DNA of 64,000 bases from Flavobacterium solisilvae (GTDB lineage: Bacteria; Bacteroidota; Bacteroidia; Flavobacteriales; Flavobacteriaceae): assembly GCF_012911605.1 (NCBI RefSeq), contig NZ_JAAMPT010000208.1:124001-188000 (forward strand), read 5' to 3'. A program made the translations under genes and the position numbers. The first letter of the stretch is position 1. Each line of letters opens with the position of its first letter. Below, piece by piece: positions 27,051 to 36,561 of the stretch. Under the pieces are notes generated by a model. That model ran no database searches. It had not been told where the DNA came from and was given only the letters and a program-made list of their open reading frames with translations.

Positions 27051-27596
27051 TTATTGTATAATTTTTGATAACTCGTCCGATAACGGCTTATGAGGATAGA
27101 GAATAACCGCTGTTTCTTGTTCGGGTTTCATCTTCTTTAAAACCGTTGAATTTGCGGTTATAATATTGACATCTTTGTTTGCATAAAAATAATTAAAAAC
27201 ATTAATATTGTCCGCTTCAAATTTTTTATCAAGATATTCTACTTTGAACCCTTTAATGTCATAATAAGTTTGCTCTGGATTTACGCCTCTACCTAAATCT
27301 AATCTTAAGTGTGTAGGCAAAACATCTTTAGGTAGTATAAAAACTAATTCTTGCGGATTTGGTGATCCTTTTACATCTGCCCAAACAGTTTTCTTATCAT
27401 CAAAATTTATTGTCCCATCTTCTGTATAAAATAAACTGGCTTTATCATCTTTTTCTGCAATTACTTTGAAAGTAATACGCATTAATGTTTTATCAATTGC
27501 TTCTTTTTCAACAGCCACAGAAGTCTCTTCATTTTTGTTTTCATTTTTACATGAGAATAAAGAAACAAATAATAGTATCAAAATTGTTTTTTTCAT
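27051..27596 (-). CDS. Hypothetical lipoprotein inside the polysaccharide locus
   Basis: This 181-residue protein has a lipoprotein signal peptide ending LFSC (Cys at residue 16), then a Lys/Glu-rich linker and a beta-rich domain (about residues 40-140, LYYTEDG-like and PNPQELVFILPKDVLPTHLRLDLGRG). No known family is recognised. It has its own promoter (27615) and a palindromic terminator (27012), so it is an independent unit amid polysaccharide genes. Confidence 0.75.
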   Translation of the reverse strand: MKKTILILLFVSLFSCKNENKNEETSVAVEKEAIDKTLMRITFKVIAEKDDKASLFYTEDGTINFDDKKTVWADVKGSPNPQELVFILPKDVLPTHLRLDLGRGVNPEQTYYDIKGFKVEYLDKKFEADNINVFNYFYANKDVNIITANSTVLKKMKPEQETAVILYPHKPLSDELSKIIQ

Positions 27597-27614
27597 TTTT
27601 ATTAAATTTTACTG

Positions 27615-27622
27615 CAAAGGTA
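27615..27622 (-). promoter_or_regulatory. Promoter -7 element of the lipoprotein gene
   Basis: Minus-strand TACCTTTG matches TAnnTTTG exactly, 18 bases before the lipoprotein ATG at 27596. Confidence 0.65.
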
Positions 27623-27651
27623 TATTTATTTTACAATTTCCTTAATTCTTT

Positions 27652-29499
27652 CTATTTTTTTTCAAAATATTTATCAGAAACAAGTAAACCTCTTTTTCCT
27701 TCTTTTTTATTTTCAACATAAACTCCAAGTTTATAAATGCCTGTTTCTAGTAAATTTATGTCATATTCTGTTTTAAATCCAGAATTATCAGCATTAAAAG
27801 AACATTTAAAATAAGTCGTAACATCTGGTCTTATAATCGATTGTGAAGGTATTATTTTTGTGTTTTTGATATCTGTTTTTTCGTTTATTAGCACTAAAGA
27901 AATTTTTGTGTTTTCCGAAGAAACTCCATTAAAATATGCCCAACCTGATACATTTACTTTATTATCGACTGTTTCAAATATTTCAATGTTACTCATAAAA
28001 CTATCTCCACTATAAGGTGTTTTAATATCTAAACCTGTTAAATCAATTCTTTGAGGTAATTCACTAGCAAGAACAAAATGTTTTGCCCAAGCTTGAAATC
28101 CATCAAATGATTTATCAACAACAAAATGCTTAGCAATTATAGCATTAGCATTATCCGAAGGATTGAATGTTTTTCCAAAAGCATCTACAAACCAAAATGA
28201 TTTTAATTTTGTTGAATCGGATTCCATTTCGTTTAACAAAGTCTCTAATTCTTTTTCAATTATAGGTTCACTTTTTTCCAAATTGAAATAGTAGTCAAAC
28301 CAATATTTTTGGCTTGTATAAACCATGTGCTTTTTTGGATTATCTTTGATTACACTTAAGGAAGCTTCTCTAAACTGCGCTTTACTTGGTACTGAATAAT
28401 ATTTATTAACAACAATCATATTAATAAATGTAAATAGTATTACTAGTAATATAACCGAATATTGTATTATACTACTTTTTATCTTTTGAATTCCCCAAGC
28501 AATTACTATAAATATTACTGGTAATACACTTGTAAAATATCTTGTCAAGATTAACGATGTTGCGCCATAAGATTTCACTAACAAGAAGATTAGAAAGATA
28601 AATAACCAAAAGATTAAAAACAAAAATGTGAACAAATCTTTGTTGGTTGTAAAAGTTCCTCTCTTTTTAAAGATTGAAAATAATAAATAGTAAAATATTG
28701 GAACATAAATAAATTGTAAAAATTCAGAATTTATAAAAACTTCTTTAAGCATTAATCCAAAAGATTCATTTGTTGGTCTTGGCACCCAAAAAACACCAAT
28801 TTCAAAAAGCTTGGTGAATTTAGTCCAGTTTGGTAAAAACATTACAATTGTTATTGCTCCTATTAAAACTAGTTTTTGAACTAAATTTTTATCAATTTTT
28901 GTTTTTGTTTGATACAAATAAAAACTTATAAAAATAAACTGGCTAAATAGATTTATAAATCCAAAAAAATTGGTGTTAATTAAAATTCCTGCTGCAATTG
29001 CATAATAAATTGAGTTTTTCAAGCTACTATTCTCTAAAAACAACAACAATCTATAATAAACAAAAATTGTTGCGGCTAGATAAAGAGTGTATGGTCTTGC
29101 ATCTTGAGAAATATAGATATGATAACTGCTAATACACATCAAAAAAGCGGCAATTAAAGCTGCTTTTTGATTAATTAATTTGTTAGTCAACTTATAAATT
29201 AATCCAATAGACAGTAATCCACCAATCACAGATAGCGTTCTTGCAACAATGGCTGTATAACCGAAAATTGTATGTAAAATTTTTAACGTTATAAAATAAA
29301 TATATGGAAAACCATCTCGTAAATTTACTTCATCAATTACCGTTGAAAATGAATTATTTGGACTTGAAATATTCATTGTATAAATTTCATCCATCCATAA
29401 ACTCTGAAAATCTAGGTGATAAAATCTTAGAAACGATGCCAATAATAAAATTAACAGCAACCACTTATTTTCTTTTACAAGGGGAATAACTTTGTTCAT
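27652..29499 (-). CDS. Membrane glycosyltransferase of the ArnT/PMT (GT39) type
   Basis: This 615-residue protein has about 11-12 membrane helices in the first 400 residues and a C-terminal soluble part (about 410-615). The first periplasmic loop has SLWMDEIYTMNIS (about residues 33-45) with the Asp-Glu typical of GT39/GT83 catalytic loops, and SYHIYISQDARPYTLYL follows. Such enzymes use polyprenyl-phosphate sugars in the periplasm. The GT2 enzyme at 31296 could supply the lipid-linked sugar. The acceptor is unknown. Confidence 0.82.
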   Translation of the reverse strand: MNKVIPLVKENKWLLLILLLASFLRFYHLDFQSLWMDEIYTMNISSPNNSFSTVIDEVNLRDGFPYIYFITLKILHTIFGYTAIVARTLSVIGGLLSIGLIYKLTNKLINQKAALIAAFLMCISSYHIYISQDARPYTLYLAATIFVYYRLLLFLENSSLKNSIYYAIAAGILINTNFFGFINLFSQFIFISFYLYQTKTKIDKNLVQKLVLIGAITIVMFLPNWTKFTKLFEIGVFWVPRPTNESFGLMLKEVFINSEFLQFIYVPIFYYLLFSIFKKRGTFTTNKDLFTFLFLIFWLFIFLIFLLVKSYGATSLILTRYFTSVLPVIFIVIAWGIQKIKSSIIQYSVILLVILFTFINMIVVNKYYSVPSKAQFREASLSVIKDNPKKHMVYTSQKYWFDYYFNLEKSEPIIEKELETLLNEMESDSTKLKSFWFVDAFGKTFNPSDNANAIIAKHFVVDKSFDGFQAWAKHFVLASELPQRIDLTGLDIKTPYSGDSFMSNIEIFETVDNKVNVSGWAYFNGVSSENTKISLVLINEKTDIKNTKIIPSQSIIRPDVTTYFKCSFNADNSGFKTEYDINLLETGIYKLGVYVENKKEGKRGLLVSDKYFEKK

Positions 29500-29503
29500 G
29501 TTT

Positions 29504-30625
29504 TTAGTTTATTAACGTTTCAATGATTGATTCTGGATTTAATTCATAAAAAAGGGGCAACCTTACTAATGTATCTGTAAAATTATCGGTTTCTCGCAAT
29601 TCTCTTCCATCATGTTTATCGTGATAAAAAGGACTTTTATGTAAACTGATATAATGAAAAACGGCTAAGATATTGTTACTTTTTAGCTTTTCAATTAACT
29701 GTGACCTTTGTTCCAAGTTTTTACAAATTAAATAAAACATGTGTGCATTATTGGTTGCATAAGTTGGTAATTCTGGTAAACTAATATTATTCTTTTTCGC
29801 CCAATCGTTTAATTTAGAAAAATAATCATTCCAAATTTCTTTTCTCTTGGTTTGAATTTTTTCAAGGTTTTCGAGTTGTGCCCAAAGAAAAGCGGCAATA
29901 ATTTCTGATGGTAGAAATGAACTTCCAATATCAACCCAACCATATTTATCGACTTCTCCTCTAAAAAACGAAGAACGATTGGTTCCTTTTTCCCAAATAA
30001 TTTCGGCTCTATTTATAAACTGTTCATCGTTTATGGCTAATAATCCACCTTCGCCAGCAATAATATTTTTGGTTTCATGAAAAGAAAAAGCGGCTAAATG
30101 TCCTATTGAACCTAATGCCTTTTTCTTTCCATCTTTTCCTGTAAAATAACTATCAATGGCTTGGGCTGCATCTTCTATAACAAATAAATTGTGCTTTTTT
30201 GCCAAATCCATTATAGAATCCATTTCACAAGCAACACCAGCATAATGAACTGGAACAATCGCTTTTGTTTTTGACGTGATTAATGCTTCTATTTTTGATG
30301 CATCAATGTTTGGATGATTTGGCATACTATCGGCAAAGACAATTTTTGCACCACGAAGCACAAATGCATTTGCAGTAGAAACAAAAGTATAAGAAGGCAT
30401 AATTACCTCATCACCTTCTTGAATATTTATCAAAATAGCTGCCATTTCTAACGCATCAGTACAAGAAGTGGTTAGAAGTGCTTTTTTGATATTATAATTT
30501 GTTTCAAAAAAATCTTGACATTTTTTGGTAAAAACTCCATTACCCGAAATTTTTCCAGACTTAACAGCTTCTTCAATATACTGTGTTTCTTTACCTGTTA
30601 AATAAGGTTTATTAAATGGTATCAT
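29504..30625 (-). CDS. wecE: dTDP-4-amino-4,6-dideoxygalactose transaminase (WecE/RffA-like)
   Basis: This 373-residue PLP enzyme of the DegT/DnrJ/EryC1 family has TTSCTDALEMAAI (PLP phosphate site), VIEDAAQAID (about residues 152-161) and the PLP-Lys segment SFHETKNIIAGEGG (about 181-194). The length and FNKPYLTGKE start match WecE, which makes dTDP-4-amino-4,6-dideoxygalactose from dTDP-4-keto-6-deoxyglucose. It overlaps the N-acetyltransferase gene by 4 bases (ATGA). RmlB, needed for its substrate, is not in the window. Confidence 0.9.
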   Translation of the reverse strand: MIPFNKPYLTGKETQYIEEAVKSGKISGNGVFTKKCQDFFETNYNIKKALLTTSCTDALEMAAILINIQEGDEVIMPSYTFVSTANAFVLRGAKIVFADSMPNHPNIDASKIEALITSKTKAIVPVHYAGVACEMDSIMDLAKKHNLFVIEDAAQAIDSYFTGKDGKKKALGSIGHLAAFSFHETKNIIAGEGGLLAINDEQFINRAEIIWEKGTNRSSFFRGEVDKYGWVDIGSSFLPSEIIAAFLWAQLENLEKIQTKRKEIWNDYFSKLNDWAKKNNISLPELPTYATNNAHMFYLICKNLEQRSQLIEKLKSNNILAVFHYISLHKSPFYHDKHDGRELRETDNFTDTLVRLPLFYELNPESIIETLIN

Positions 30626-31299
30626 ATTTTCCAATAATGTTTTATAAAGGTATTTTCAAAAATAGAATATCCTTGCTTACTATAAAAATTACACGCTTGT
30701 TTATTTTCAAATTGCGTTGGTATCGTTAGGCTCGTTATTCCTTTTTGATATAAAATAGTTTCTAAATGTTTCAATAAAATACTACCAATTCCTTTTCCTT
30801 GATGTTTATTGGAAACTGCAATTAATCCTACTGTTGCGTTATCATCAGTGGTTTTGTAGGTTAATAAACCTGCAATTTCTTGATTGTTCTTATACAAAAA
30901 AACATTGTCTGCAAAAGTTTTTGAAATAGAATTATCTATCCAAAGACAATATAATTCTTTGAATTTTTCTGTGCCAAAGTTTTTATCGAGTAAAAATCGA
31001 CTATGCTTTCCGCTTTCAAAAGCTAATTGATATAACTCTTGAATGTTATATTCTATTTCTGAATGTGAAAAAACATTTTCATTAGTTTGAAGAATTTCAC
31101 TCAGTTTTTTGTGAAATTTTACTTTTTGTTCAGAAAATAAATTTGTAAAACCATCTATTTGTAAATCAAAATCTTCATCTGAAACAATATAAAGTAAATC
31201 AAAATCAGCAAAATTTAAACAATCTTTACAATCAGTGAAATTTACTTCACCAATTTTTAGATTAAAAAAATCTGAATCCCATTTCTTTTCTGCTATCAT
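30622..31299 (-). CDS. GNAT acetyltransferase, WecD/RffC-like
   Basis: This 225-residue protein has a short N-terminal segment and a C-terminal GNAT domain with the acetyl-CoA loop VSNKHQGKGIGSILLKHLE (about residues 156-174) and NKQACNFYSKQGY. The start EKKWDSDFFNLKIG is typical of WecD. Placed directly before wecE, it probably acetylates the 4-amino group to give dTDP-Fuc4NAc or a similar sugar. Confidence 0.86.
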   Translation of the reverse strand: MIAEKKWDSDFFNLKIGEVNFTDCKDCLNFADFDLLYIVSDEDFDLQIDGFTNLFSEQKVKFHKKLSEILQTNENVFSHSEIEYNIQELYQLAFESGKHSRFLLDKNFGTEKFKELYCLWIDNSISKTFADNVFLYKNNQEIAGLLTYKTTDDNATVGLIAVSNKHQGKGIGSILLKHLETILYQKGITSLTIPTQFENKQACNFYSKQGYSIFENTFIKHYWKI

Positions 31300-32219
31300 A
31301 CAATTTCGTCAATTATAAAAACAGGACGGTTTTTTGTTTGGTCAAAAATCTTTCCAATATAAATTCCGGCAACACCAATAGTTGTTATTATTATTCCCGA
31401 TAAAAACCAAATGGATACAATTAAAGATGTAAAGCCCAAAACTGCAATTTCATGATGTAACGCTTGGTATATATAATAAATGCCGACGCAAAATGATAAT
31501 AACGATATTATCATTCCAAATTTCACAAACAGTTTTAATGGCTTGTTAGAAAAAGAAATAATGGTATTGAATGCTAAACTTACCAATTTAGAAAAACTAT
31601 AGCTTGATTTTCCTTCTTCACGAAAAGCATGTTCAACAATAACTGACGTTGATTTAAACCCAACAAAGTTGACAAATAATGGAAAAAACTTAATATAATC
31701 AGAAATTTCTAAAATAGAATTAACTACTTTTCTATGATAAATTCCAAAATTGGCTATTTCATTATCATACTTTGTTTCGGTAAAAAAACTATACACTTTT
31801 GAGAAAATTTTTGATGATAATTTTTTCAAAAAAGTATCCGATCGTTGTACTCTTCTGGCCAGAACAACTTCAAAACCTTCTTGAGCTTTTTGATACAATT
31901 TTATAATTTCCTTAGGTTGATCCTGCAAATCACAGTCCATAACAACAATCCATTCGCCCGAAGCATTAGCCAAACCAGCCATAATTGCTGGATGTTGACC
32001 AAAATTTTTACTTAATCGAACTGATTTAACCGTTTCAAATCGTGAAGAAAGTGACTTCATTACTTGCCAAGAATCATCGGGACTTCTATCATCTACCAAG
32101 ACAATCTCATAAGACAAATCCATCTGTTGCATTGTCTTTTGAATTTCGATTACCAAATTCTCAACAATTCTTTCGGCTCTATAAACAGGACTAACTATTG
32201 ATATTATTGGTTTTTGCAT
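31296..32219 (-). CDS. Family-2 polyprenyl-phosphate glycosyltransferase (GtrB/ArnC-like)
   Basis: This 307-residue GT-A enzyme has IISIVSPVYRAER, IVLVDDRSPDDSW, VMDCDLQDQP (metal site, about residues 92-101) and two C-terminal membrane helices (about 227-248 and 263-286). It matches DPM1/GtrB/ArnC-type enzymes that load a sugar on polyprenyl phosphate. The GT39-type enzyme two genes downstream could use its product. A TTG four codons earlier is not preferred. Confidence 0.88.
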   Translation of the reverse strand: MQKPIISIVSPVYRAERIVENLVIEIQKTMQQMDLSYEIVLVDDRSPDDSWQVMKSLSSRFETVKSVRLSKNFGQHPAIMAGLANASGEWIVVMDCDLQDQPKEIIKLYQKAQEGFEVVLARRVQRSDTFLKKLSSKIFSKVYSFFTETKYDNEIANFGIYHRKVVNSILEISDYIKFFPLFVNFVGFKSTSVIVEHAFREEGKSSYSFSKLVSLAFNTIISFSNKPLKLFVKFGMIISLLSFCVGIYYIYQALHHEIAVLGFTSLIVSIWFLSGIIITTIGVAGIYIGKIFDQTKNRPVFIIDEIV

Positions 32220-32303
32220 ACTATCTATCAAGTTTTAACCGTGTAAATGTAACGTTTTATCCATAATTTTGATACATCAAAAAATGATTTATTTTTTATT
32301 CTC

Positions 32304-32311
32304 TATTTTTG
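32304..32311 (+). promoter_or_regulatory. Promoter -7 element of the CotH-domain gene
   Basis: TATTTTTG matches TAnnTTTG exactly, 44 bases before the ATG at 32356. Confidence 0.55.
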
Positions 32312-32355
32312 TAAAATCCCAAATTGTATGTTTAATACCTTACAAATCTATTCCT

Positions 32356-35300
32356 ATGAAAATTTATTGGCTTCTTTTATCTTTATTTCTTTTTTCTTCC
32401 CAAAACGTTTCTTCCCAAAATCTAGTAATCAACGAAATCATAACTTCAAATTCTAATGTACTAACTGATGATGACGGCAGTTATGAAGATTGGATTGAGT
32501 TGTTCAACAACAGTTCGGAACCCATTAATCTTCAAGGTTATGGTCTCTCCGATAATCCAACTCTTCCATTTCAATGGGTTTTTCCTGAATATTGGATTCA
32601 ATCTGGAGAACATCTGTTAATTTGGTGTTCGGATAAAAATCGAACTAACCCATTACAACCTTTTCATACTAATTTCAAAATAAGTTCAAGTGGAGAACCA
32701 ATTACTTTAACAGATAATTTTGGAAATGTTGTAGATAGTTTTCCTGCTACAATCATTCCACAAAATTTTTCATACGGAAGACAAAATGACGGCTCTTTAA
32801 CTTTTGTAATTTTTTCCGAACCAACACCTGGAACTTCAAATATAACCGAAGGTTATTCGGAGATTTTAAATCCTCCTATTTTTTCTGTAAACTCAGGGTT
32901 TTATCAAGACGATTTGTCTTTAACATTATCATCCACAGATGCTGAAACTACAATAATCTACACGCTTGATGGTTCAGAACCTGATGAAAATAATCTTTCT
33001 GGAACAACCTATCAATATAAAAATCAATACCAATTTCTTCCTGAAGATTCCGTTGGTAGTTTTTTAGAGGAAAGCTACACTTCTTATATCTATTTGGATG
33101 AAATTACTATTTCGGACAGAAGTAACCTGCCGAATAAAATTTCTACTATTTCAACTTCCTATGATAGTTTTCCGCATTATGCTCCAAATGAACCCATTTT
33201 TAAAGGTACAGTTGTTCGTGCAAAAACAATAAAACCTGGAGCAATGTCAAGTAATGTCGTAACTAAAAATTATTTTATTTCCAATGAAGGAACTAATCGA
33301 TTTACACTTCCTGTGGTTGCAATTTCATTAGACGAAAACTTACTTTTTGATTACCAAAACGGAATTCATGTAGCTGGTGTTGATTATGATAACTGGAGAA
33401 TCGAAAACCCAACTGATGTTGCACATAACTCAAATGCTAATTATAAACGTAGTGGTGATCAATGGGAAGTAAAAGGAAATTTCAGTTTTTTTGATAATAA
33501 TAATGAAATTCTAAACCAAGATATAGGAATAAGAATTCACGGTGGTTTTACCCGAACACATCCTCAAAAATCGTTACGCCTTTATGCTAGAGGAGAATTT
33601 GGAGAAAGTAATTTCAACCATTCTTTCTTCAATAATCCAAACTACAATTCCTATAAAAGATTAATTCTAAGAAACTCTGGAAATGATGCCTACTCTACAT
33701 ACTTTAGAGATGCTTTTATTCAAAAAACAGTTGCTCACCTTAATGTTGATACCCAAGATTACCAACCAACCATTACTTTTATTAATGGAGAATTTTGGGG
33801 AATTTTAAACCTACGTGAACGCTATGACAAGCATTATTTTAAAAGAGTTTATGGAATTGAAGATGGTGAATTAGATTTTTTAGAATACAATGGTTATCTA
33901 GTTCAAGAAGGAGATTTTGACCATTATGCAAATATGTTTCACTTTATTGAAAATAATGATCTTCAAAATCCAACAAACTACAATTACGTAGAAACACAAA
34001 TGGATACTGAAAATTTTACCGATCATTTCATCACAAATATTTATGCTAGGAATACCGATTGGCCACATAACAACATTGAGTTTTGGAGAAAAAGAACAAC
34101 ACAATATGAACCCAATGCGACTTATGGTCAAGATGGAAGATGGCGATGGGTTATAAAAGACACCGATTTTGGTTTTGGTGCCGATGGTGGTTCAGAAGCA
34201 TATCTACATAACACTCTTGCTTTTGCCTCTTCTACAGGTGGAAACGAATTTACTAATCCAGAATGGTCAACGCTTATCTTTAGAAAACTACTCGAAAATC
34301 AAGGTTTTAAAATACATTTCATTAATCGTTTTGCCGATATGATGAACACAACTTATAAACCCGAAAGACTAGTGTCCATCATCAATGAAATGAAAAGCGG
34401 AATTGAAAATGAAATTCTCGAACACGGTCATCGATGGAGTTCTATTGGTTCATTTGATCAATGGAATTCTAACATTAATATAATGAAGCATTTTGCCCAA
34501 AATCGTGCTGAACAACAACGCAATCACATTCGAGAAAAATTCAATATTGAAGAAAACATAACTACTGCCTTAAATGTCTCAGATGATTCTCACGGTTATA
34601 TTAAAATCAATACTATAGATATTATCCCATCAACACCTGGAGTTATAGAAAATCCATATCCATGGAATGGCGTTTATTTTAAAAATATTCCAATAACTTT
34701 AAAAGCTATTGCAAAACCTGGCTTTGACTTCAGTCACTGGTCAGGCGATTCCATTAGTCCTGAAAGTGAAATCACAATAAATCCTAACGGAAATATTCAA
34801 TTAACCGCACACTTTATTCCATCTGGAGAAATAACTGAAGAAGTTCCGTTATATTTTTGGATTTTCGATTCATCTGTTGCCAATGATACTCCGCTTGAAG
34901 AGTTAAAATCTTCCTTTGAAATTCCTGTTGAAGGAACGCTTTCATTCCAATCTTGTTTAGAAGGTTATCCTTTTAATAGTTCCCACCCAAATTGGAGAAA
35001 AGCTTCAATGGAAAGGAGAAACAGTCCAACCGATATTAACTATTTACCCGAAGCCAATGATGATATTCCTTTTTCGAGTTCAAATATGAGAGGAATTCAA
35101 ATTAAGCAACCTTTCCAAAATAATGGATTAGAAAATCAGATGATTTTTAGCTTTTCTACCTATGGTTATGAAAATATTCTTTTTGGATTTACGGCAAAAG
35201 ATGAAAATGCAGCCGATTCAATTCTTGTTGATTATTCAACTTCTGAAGGTGAACCAACTTGGACATCGGAAAGTTTAGACAATCCAATTTTAACTTTAAA

Positions 35301-35706
35301 CAATGATTATCAATTGTTTGAAACCAATTTTTCTTCTATTGAAACTTCAAGTAATAATCCAAATTTTAAAGTTCGTTTACGTTTTGAAGGAACAAATATG
35401 AATATTGACAATGGTGATCGAGTAACATTTAATAATTTTAGTGTTAAAGGAAATGCTTATTTGAATATCGAAGAAAATAAAACTTTGTTGTTCAATATCT
35501 ACCCAAATCCTGCCACTAATGAATTCTATGTTGTTCATCAATACGATATGGTTGAATATGTTCTTTATTCCATCGACGGAAAAGTAATAAAGCAAGGTAT
35601 TTTACCGAGTTATTCTATCAATATTGAAGATATCCAACAAGGGATTTACCTTTTAAAATTAACTGCAAACAACAAATCCTTAGTAAAAAAGATACTAAAG
35701 AAATAA
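32356..35706 (+). CDS. Secreted CotH-domain protein with T9SS sorting signal
   Basis: This 1116-residue secreted protein has a signal peptide (residues 1-20), a lamin-tail-type beta domain (about 22-135, LVINEIITSNS and DWIELFN), a chitobiase/hexosaminidase C-terminal-like domain (about 165-310, TIIYTLDGSEPDE), a CotH kinase-like domain (about 320-720, with GIRIHGGFTRTHPQKSLRLY, NLRERYDKHYF and IKDTDFGFG), an InlB-type repeat (HWSGD), a galactose-binding-like beta domain, and a type A T9SS C-terminal domain (about 1045-1116, IYPNPA to LVKKILKK). CotH proteins of spores are protein kinases; the role of these extracellular forms is unknown. It is the only plus-strand gene inside the polysaccharide locus. 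Confidence 0.88.
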   Translation: MKIYWLLLSLFLFSSQNVSSQNLVINEIITSNSNVLTDDDGSYEDWIELFNNSSEPINLQGYGLSDNPTLPFQWVFPEYWIQSGEHLLIWCSDKNRTNPLQPFHTNFKISSSGEPITLTDNFGNVVDSFPATIIPQNFSYGRQNDGSLTFVIFSEPTPGTSNITEGYSEILNPPIFSVNSGFYQDDLSLTLSSTDAETTIIYTLDGSEPDENNLSGTTYQYKNQYQFLPEDSVGSFLEESYTSYIYLDEITISDRSNLPNKISTISTSYDSFPHYAPNEPIFKGTVVRAKTIKPGAMSSNVVTKNYFISNEGTNRFTLPVVAISLDENLLFDYQNGIHVAGVDYDNWRIENPTDVAHNSNANYKRSGDQWEVKGNFSFFDNNNEILNQDIGIRIHGGFTRTHPQKSLRLYARGEFGESNFNHSFFNNPNYNSYKRLILRNSGNDAYSTYFRDAFIQKTVAHLNVDTQDYQPTITFINGEFWGILNLRERYDKHYFKRVYGIEDGELDFLEYNGYLVQEGDFDHYANMFHFIENNDLQNPTNYNYVETQMDTENFTDHFITNIYARNTDWPHNNIEFWRKRTTQYEPNATYGQDGRWRWVIKDTDFGFGADGGSEAYLHNTLAFASSTGGNEFTNPEWSTLIFRKLLENQGFKIHFINRFADMMNTTYKPERLVSIINEMKSGIENEILEHGHRWSSIGSFDQWNSNINIMKHFAQNRAEQQRNHIREKFNIEENITTALNVSDDSHGYIKINTIDIIPSTPGVIENPYPWNGVYFKNIPITLKAIAKPGFDFSHWSGDSISPESEITINPNGNIQLTAHFIPSGEITEEVPLYFWIFDSSVANDTPLEELKSSFEIPVEGTLSFQSCLEGYPFNSSHPNWRKASMERRNSPTDINYLPEANDDIPFSSSNMRGIQIKQPFQNNGLENQMIFSFSTYGYENILFGFTAKDENAADSILVDYSTSEGEPTWTSESLDNPILTLNNDYQLFETNFSSIETSSNNPNFKVRLRFEGTNMNIDNGDRVTFNNFSVKGNAYLNIEENKTLLFNIYPNPATNEFYVVHQYDMVEYVLYSIDGKVIKQGILPSYSINIEDIQQGIYLLKLTANNKSLVKKILKK

Positions 35707-36561
35707 TTACTTTATTGATTCTAAACTTGTTTCCCAGCTTTTAATCGAAAGGTTAAAAGCTGCTTTTATTTTACTCTTATCCAAAACACTAAAACTAGGT
35801 CGTTTCGCTGGCGTTGGAAAACTTGTGGTAGGTATTGGAAGTAAATTTATACTTATACTATTGATTTCAAATATTTTTTTGGCAAAATCATACCAAGAAC
35901 ATTGTCCTTCGTTGGAGAAATTGTAAATTCCGAAGTTATCGGTTGTCGGTTGTCGGTTGTCGGTTAGTATAATTTTCACTAAAATTTCAGCCAAATCAAC
36001 TGCATTTGTTGGAGTTCCAATTTGGTCATTGACTACCGAAATGGTATCTCTTTCTGATGCTAAACGCAACATGGTTTTCATAAAATTATTTCCAAATTGC
36101 GAGTAAACCCATGATGTTCTAATGATAAAATGTTTCTCCCAAACTTGTTGAATAGCTTTTTCGCCATCCAATTTTGTTTGTCCATAAACTCCTGTTGGAT
36201 TGGGTAAATCCTGCTCAAGATATGGAGTTTTTTTATTTCCATCAAACACAAAATCAGTAGAAATATGAAGTAAAACGGTATCAAATTTCTTTGAAACCTC
36301 AGCTAAGTTTTTTGCGCCTATCACATTGATTGCAAAAGCTTTTTTAGGTTCGCTTTCGGCTTTGTCAACCGCAGTATACGCTGCTGCATTTATGCAAAAG
36401 TCTGGTTTATAATTTGAAAAAATAGTTTCACAATTCTCTAAACTAGTAATATCTAGATTTTTTGTATCACAAAAAACAAAGTCTATTTGCGGATAATTTG
36501 GTGCAATAAACTGCAAACTTTGACCTAATTGTCCCGAACTTCCTGTAACTAAAACTACCAT
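35707..36561 (-). CDS. rfbD: dTDP-4-dehydrorhamnose reductase, with a repeat-derived insert
   Basis: This 284-residue SDR enzyme (RmlD) makes dTDP-L-rhamnose. The NADP site is VTGSSGQLGQSL, STDFVFDG follows, and the catalytic YGQTKLDGE lies at about residues 128-136. Residues about 199-207 (TDNRQPTTD) are encoded by a 7-bp tandem repeat that keeps the frame. The start overlaps rfbC by 7 bases. The gene ends convergently with the CotH gene with no space, so no terminator fits between them. Confidence 0.93.
   Translation of the reverse strand: MVVLVTGSSGQLGQSLQFIAPNYPQIDFVFCDTKNLDITSLENCETIFSNYKPDFCINAAAYTAVDKAESEPKKAFAINVIGAKNLAEVSKKFDTVLLHISTDFVFDGNKKTPYLEQDLPNPTGVYGQTKLDGEKAIQQVWEKHFIIRTSWVYSQFGNNFMKTMLRLASERDTISVVNDQIGTPTNAVDLAEILVKIILTDNRQPTTDNFGIYNFSNEGQCSWYDFAKKIFEINSISINLLPIPTTSFPTPAKRPSFSVLDKSKIKAAFNLSIKSWETSLESIK
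35940..35966. repeat. 7-bp tandem repeat inside rfbD
   Basis: Just under four copies of GGTTGTC (minus strand GACAACC) lie inside the rfbD coding frame. The period of 7 is not a multiple of 3, so the encoded residues change along the repeat; the total length leaves the frame open. Confidence 0.85.
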
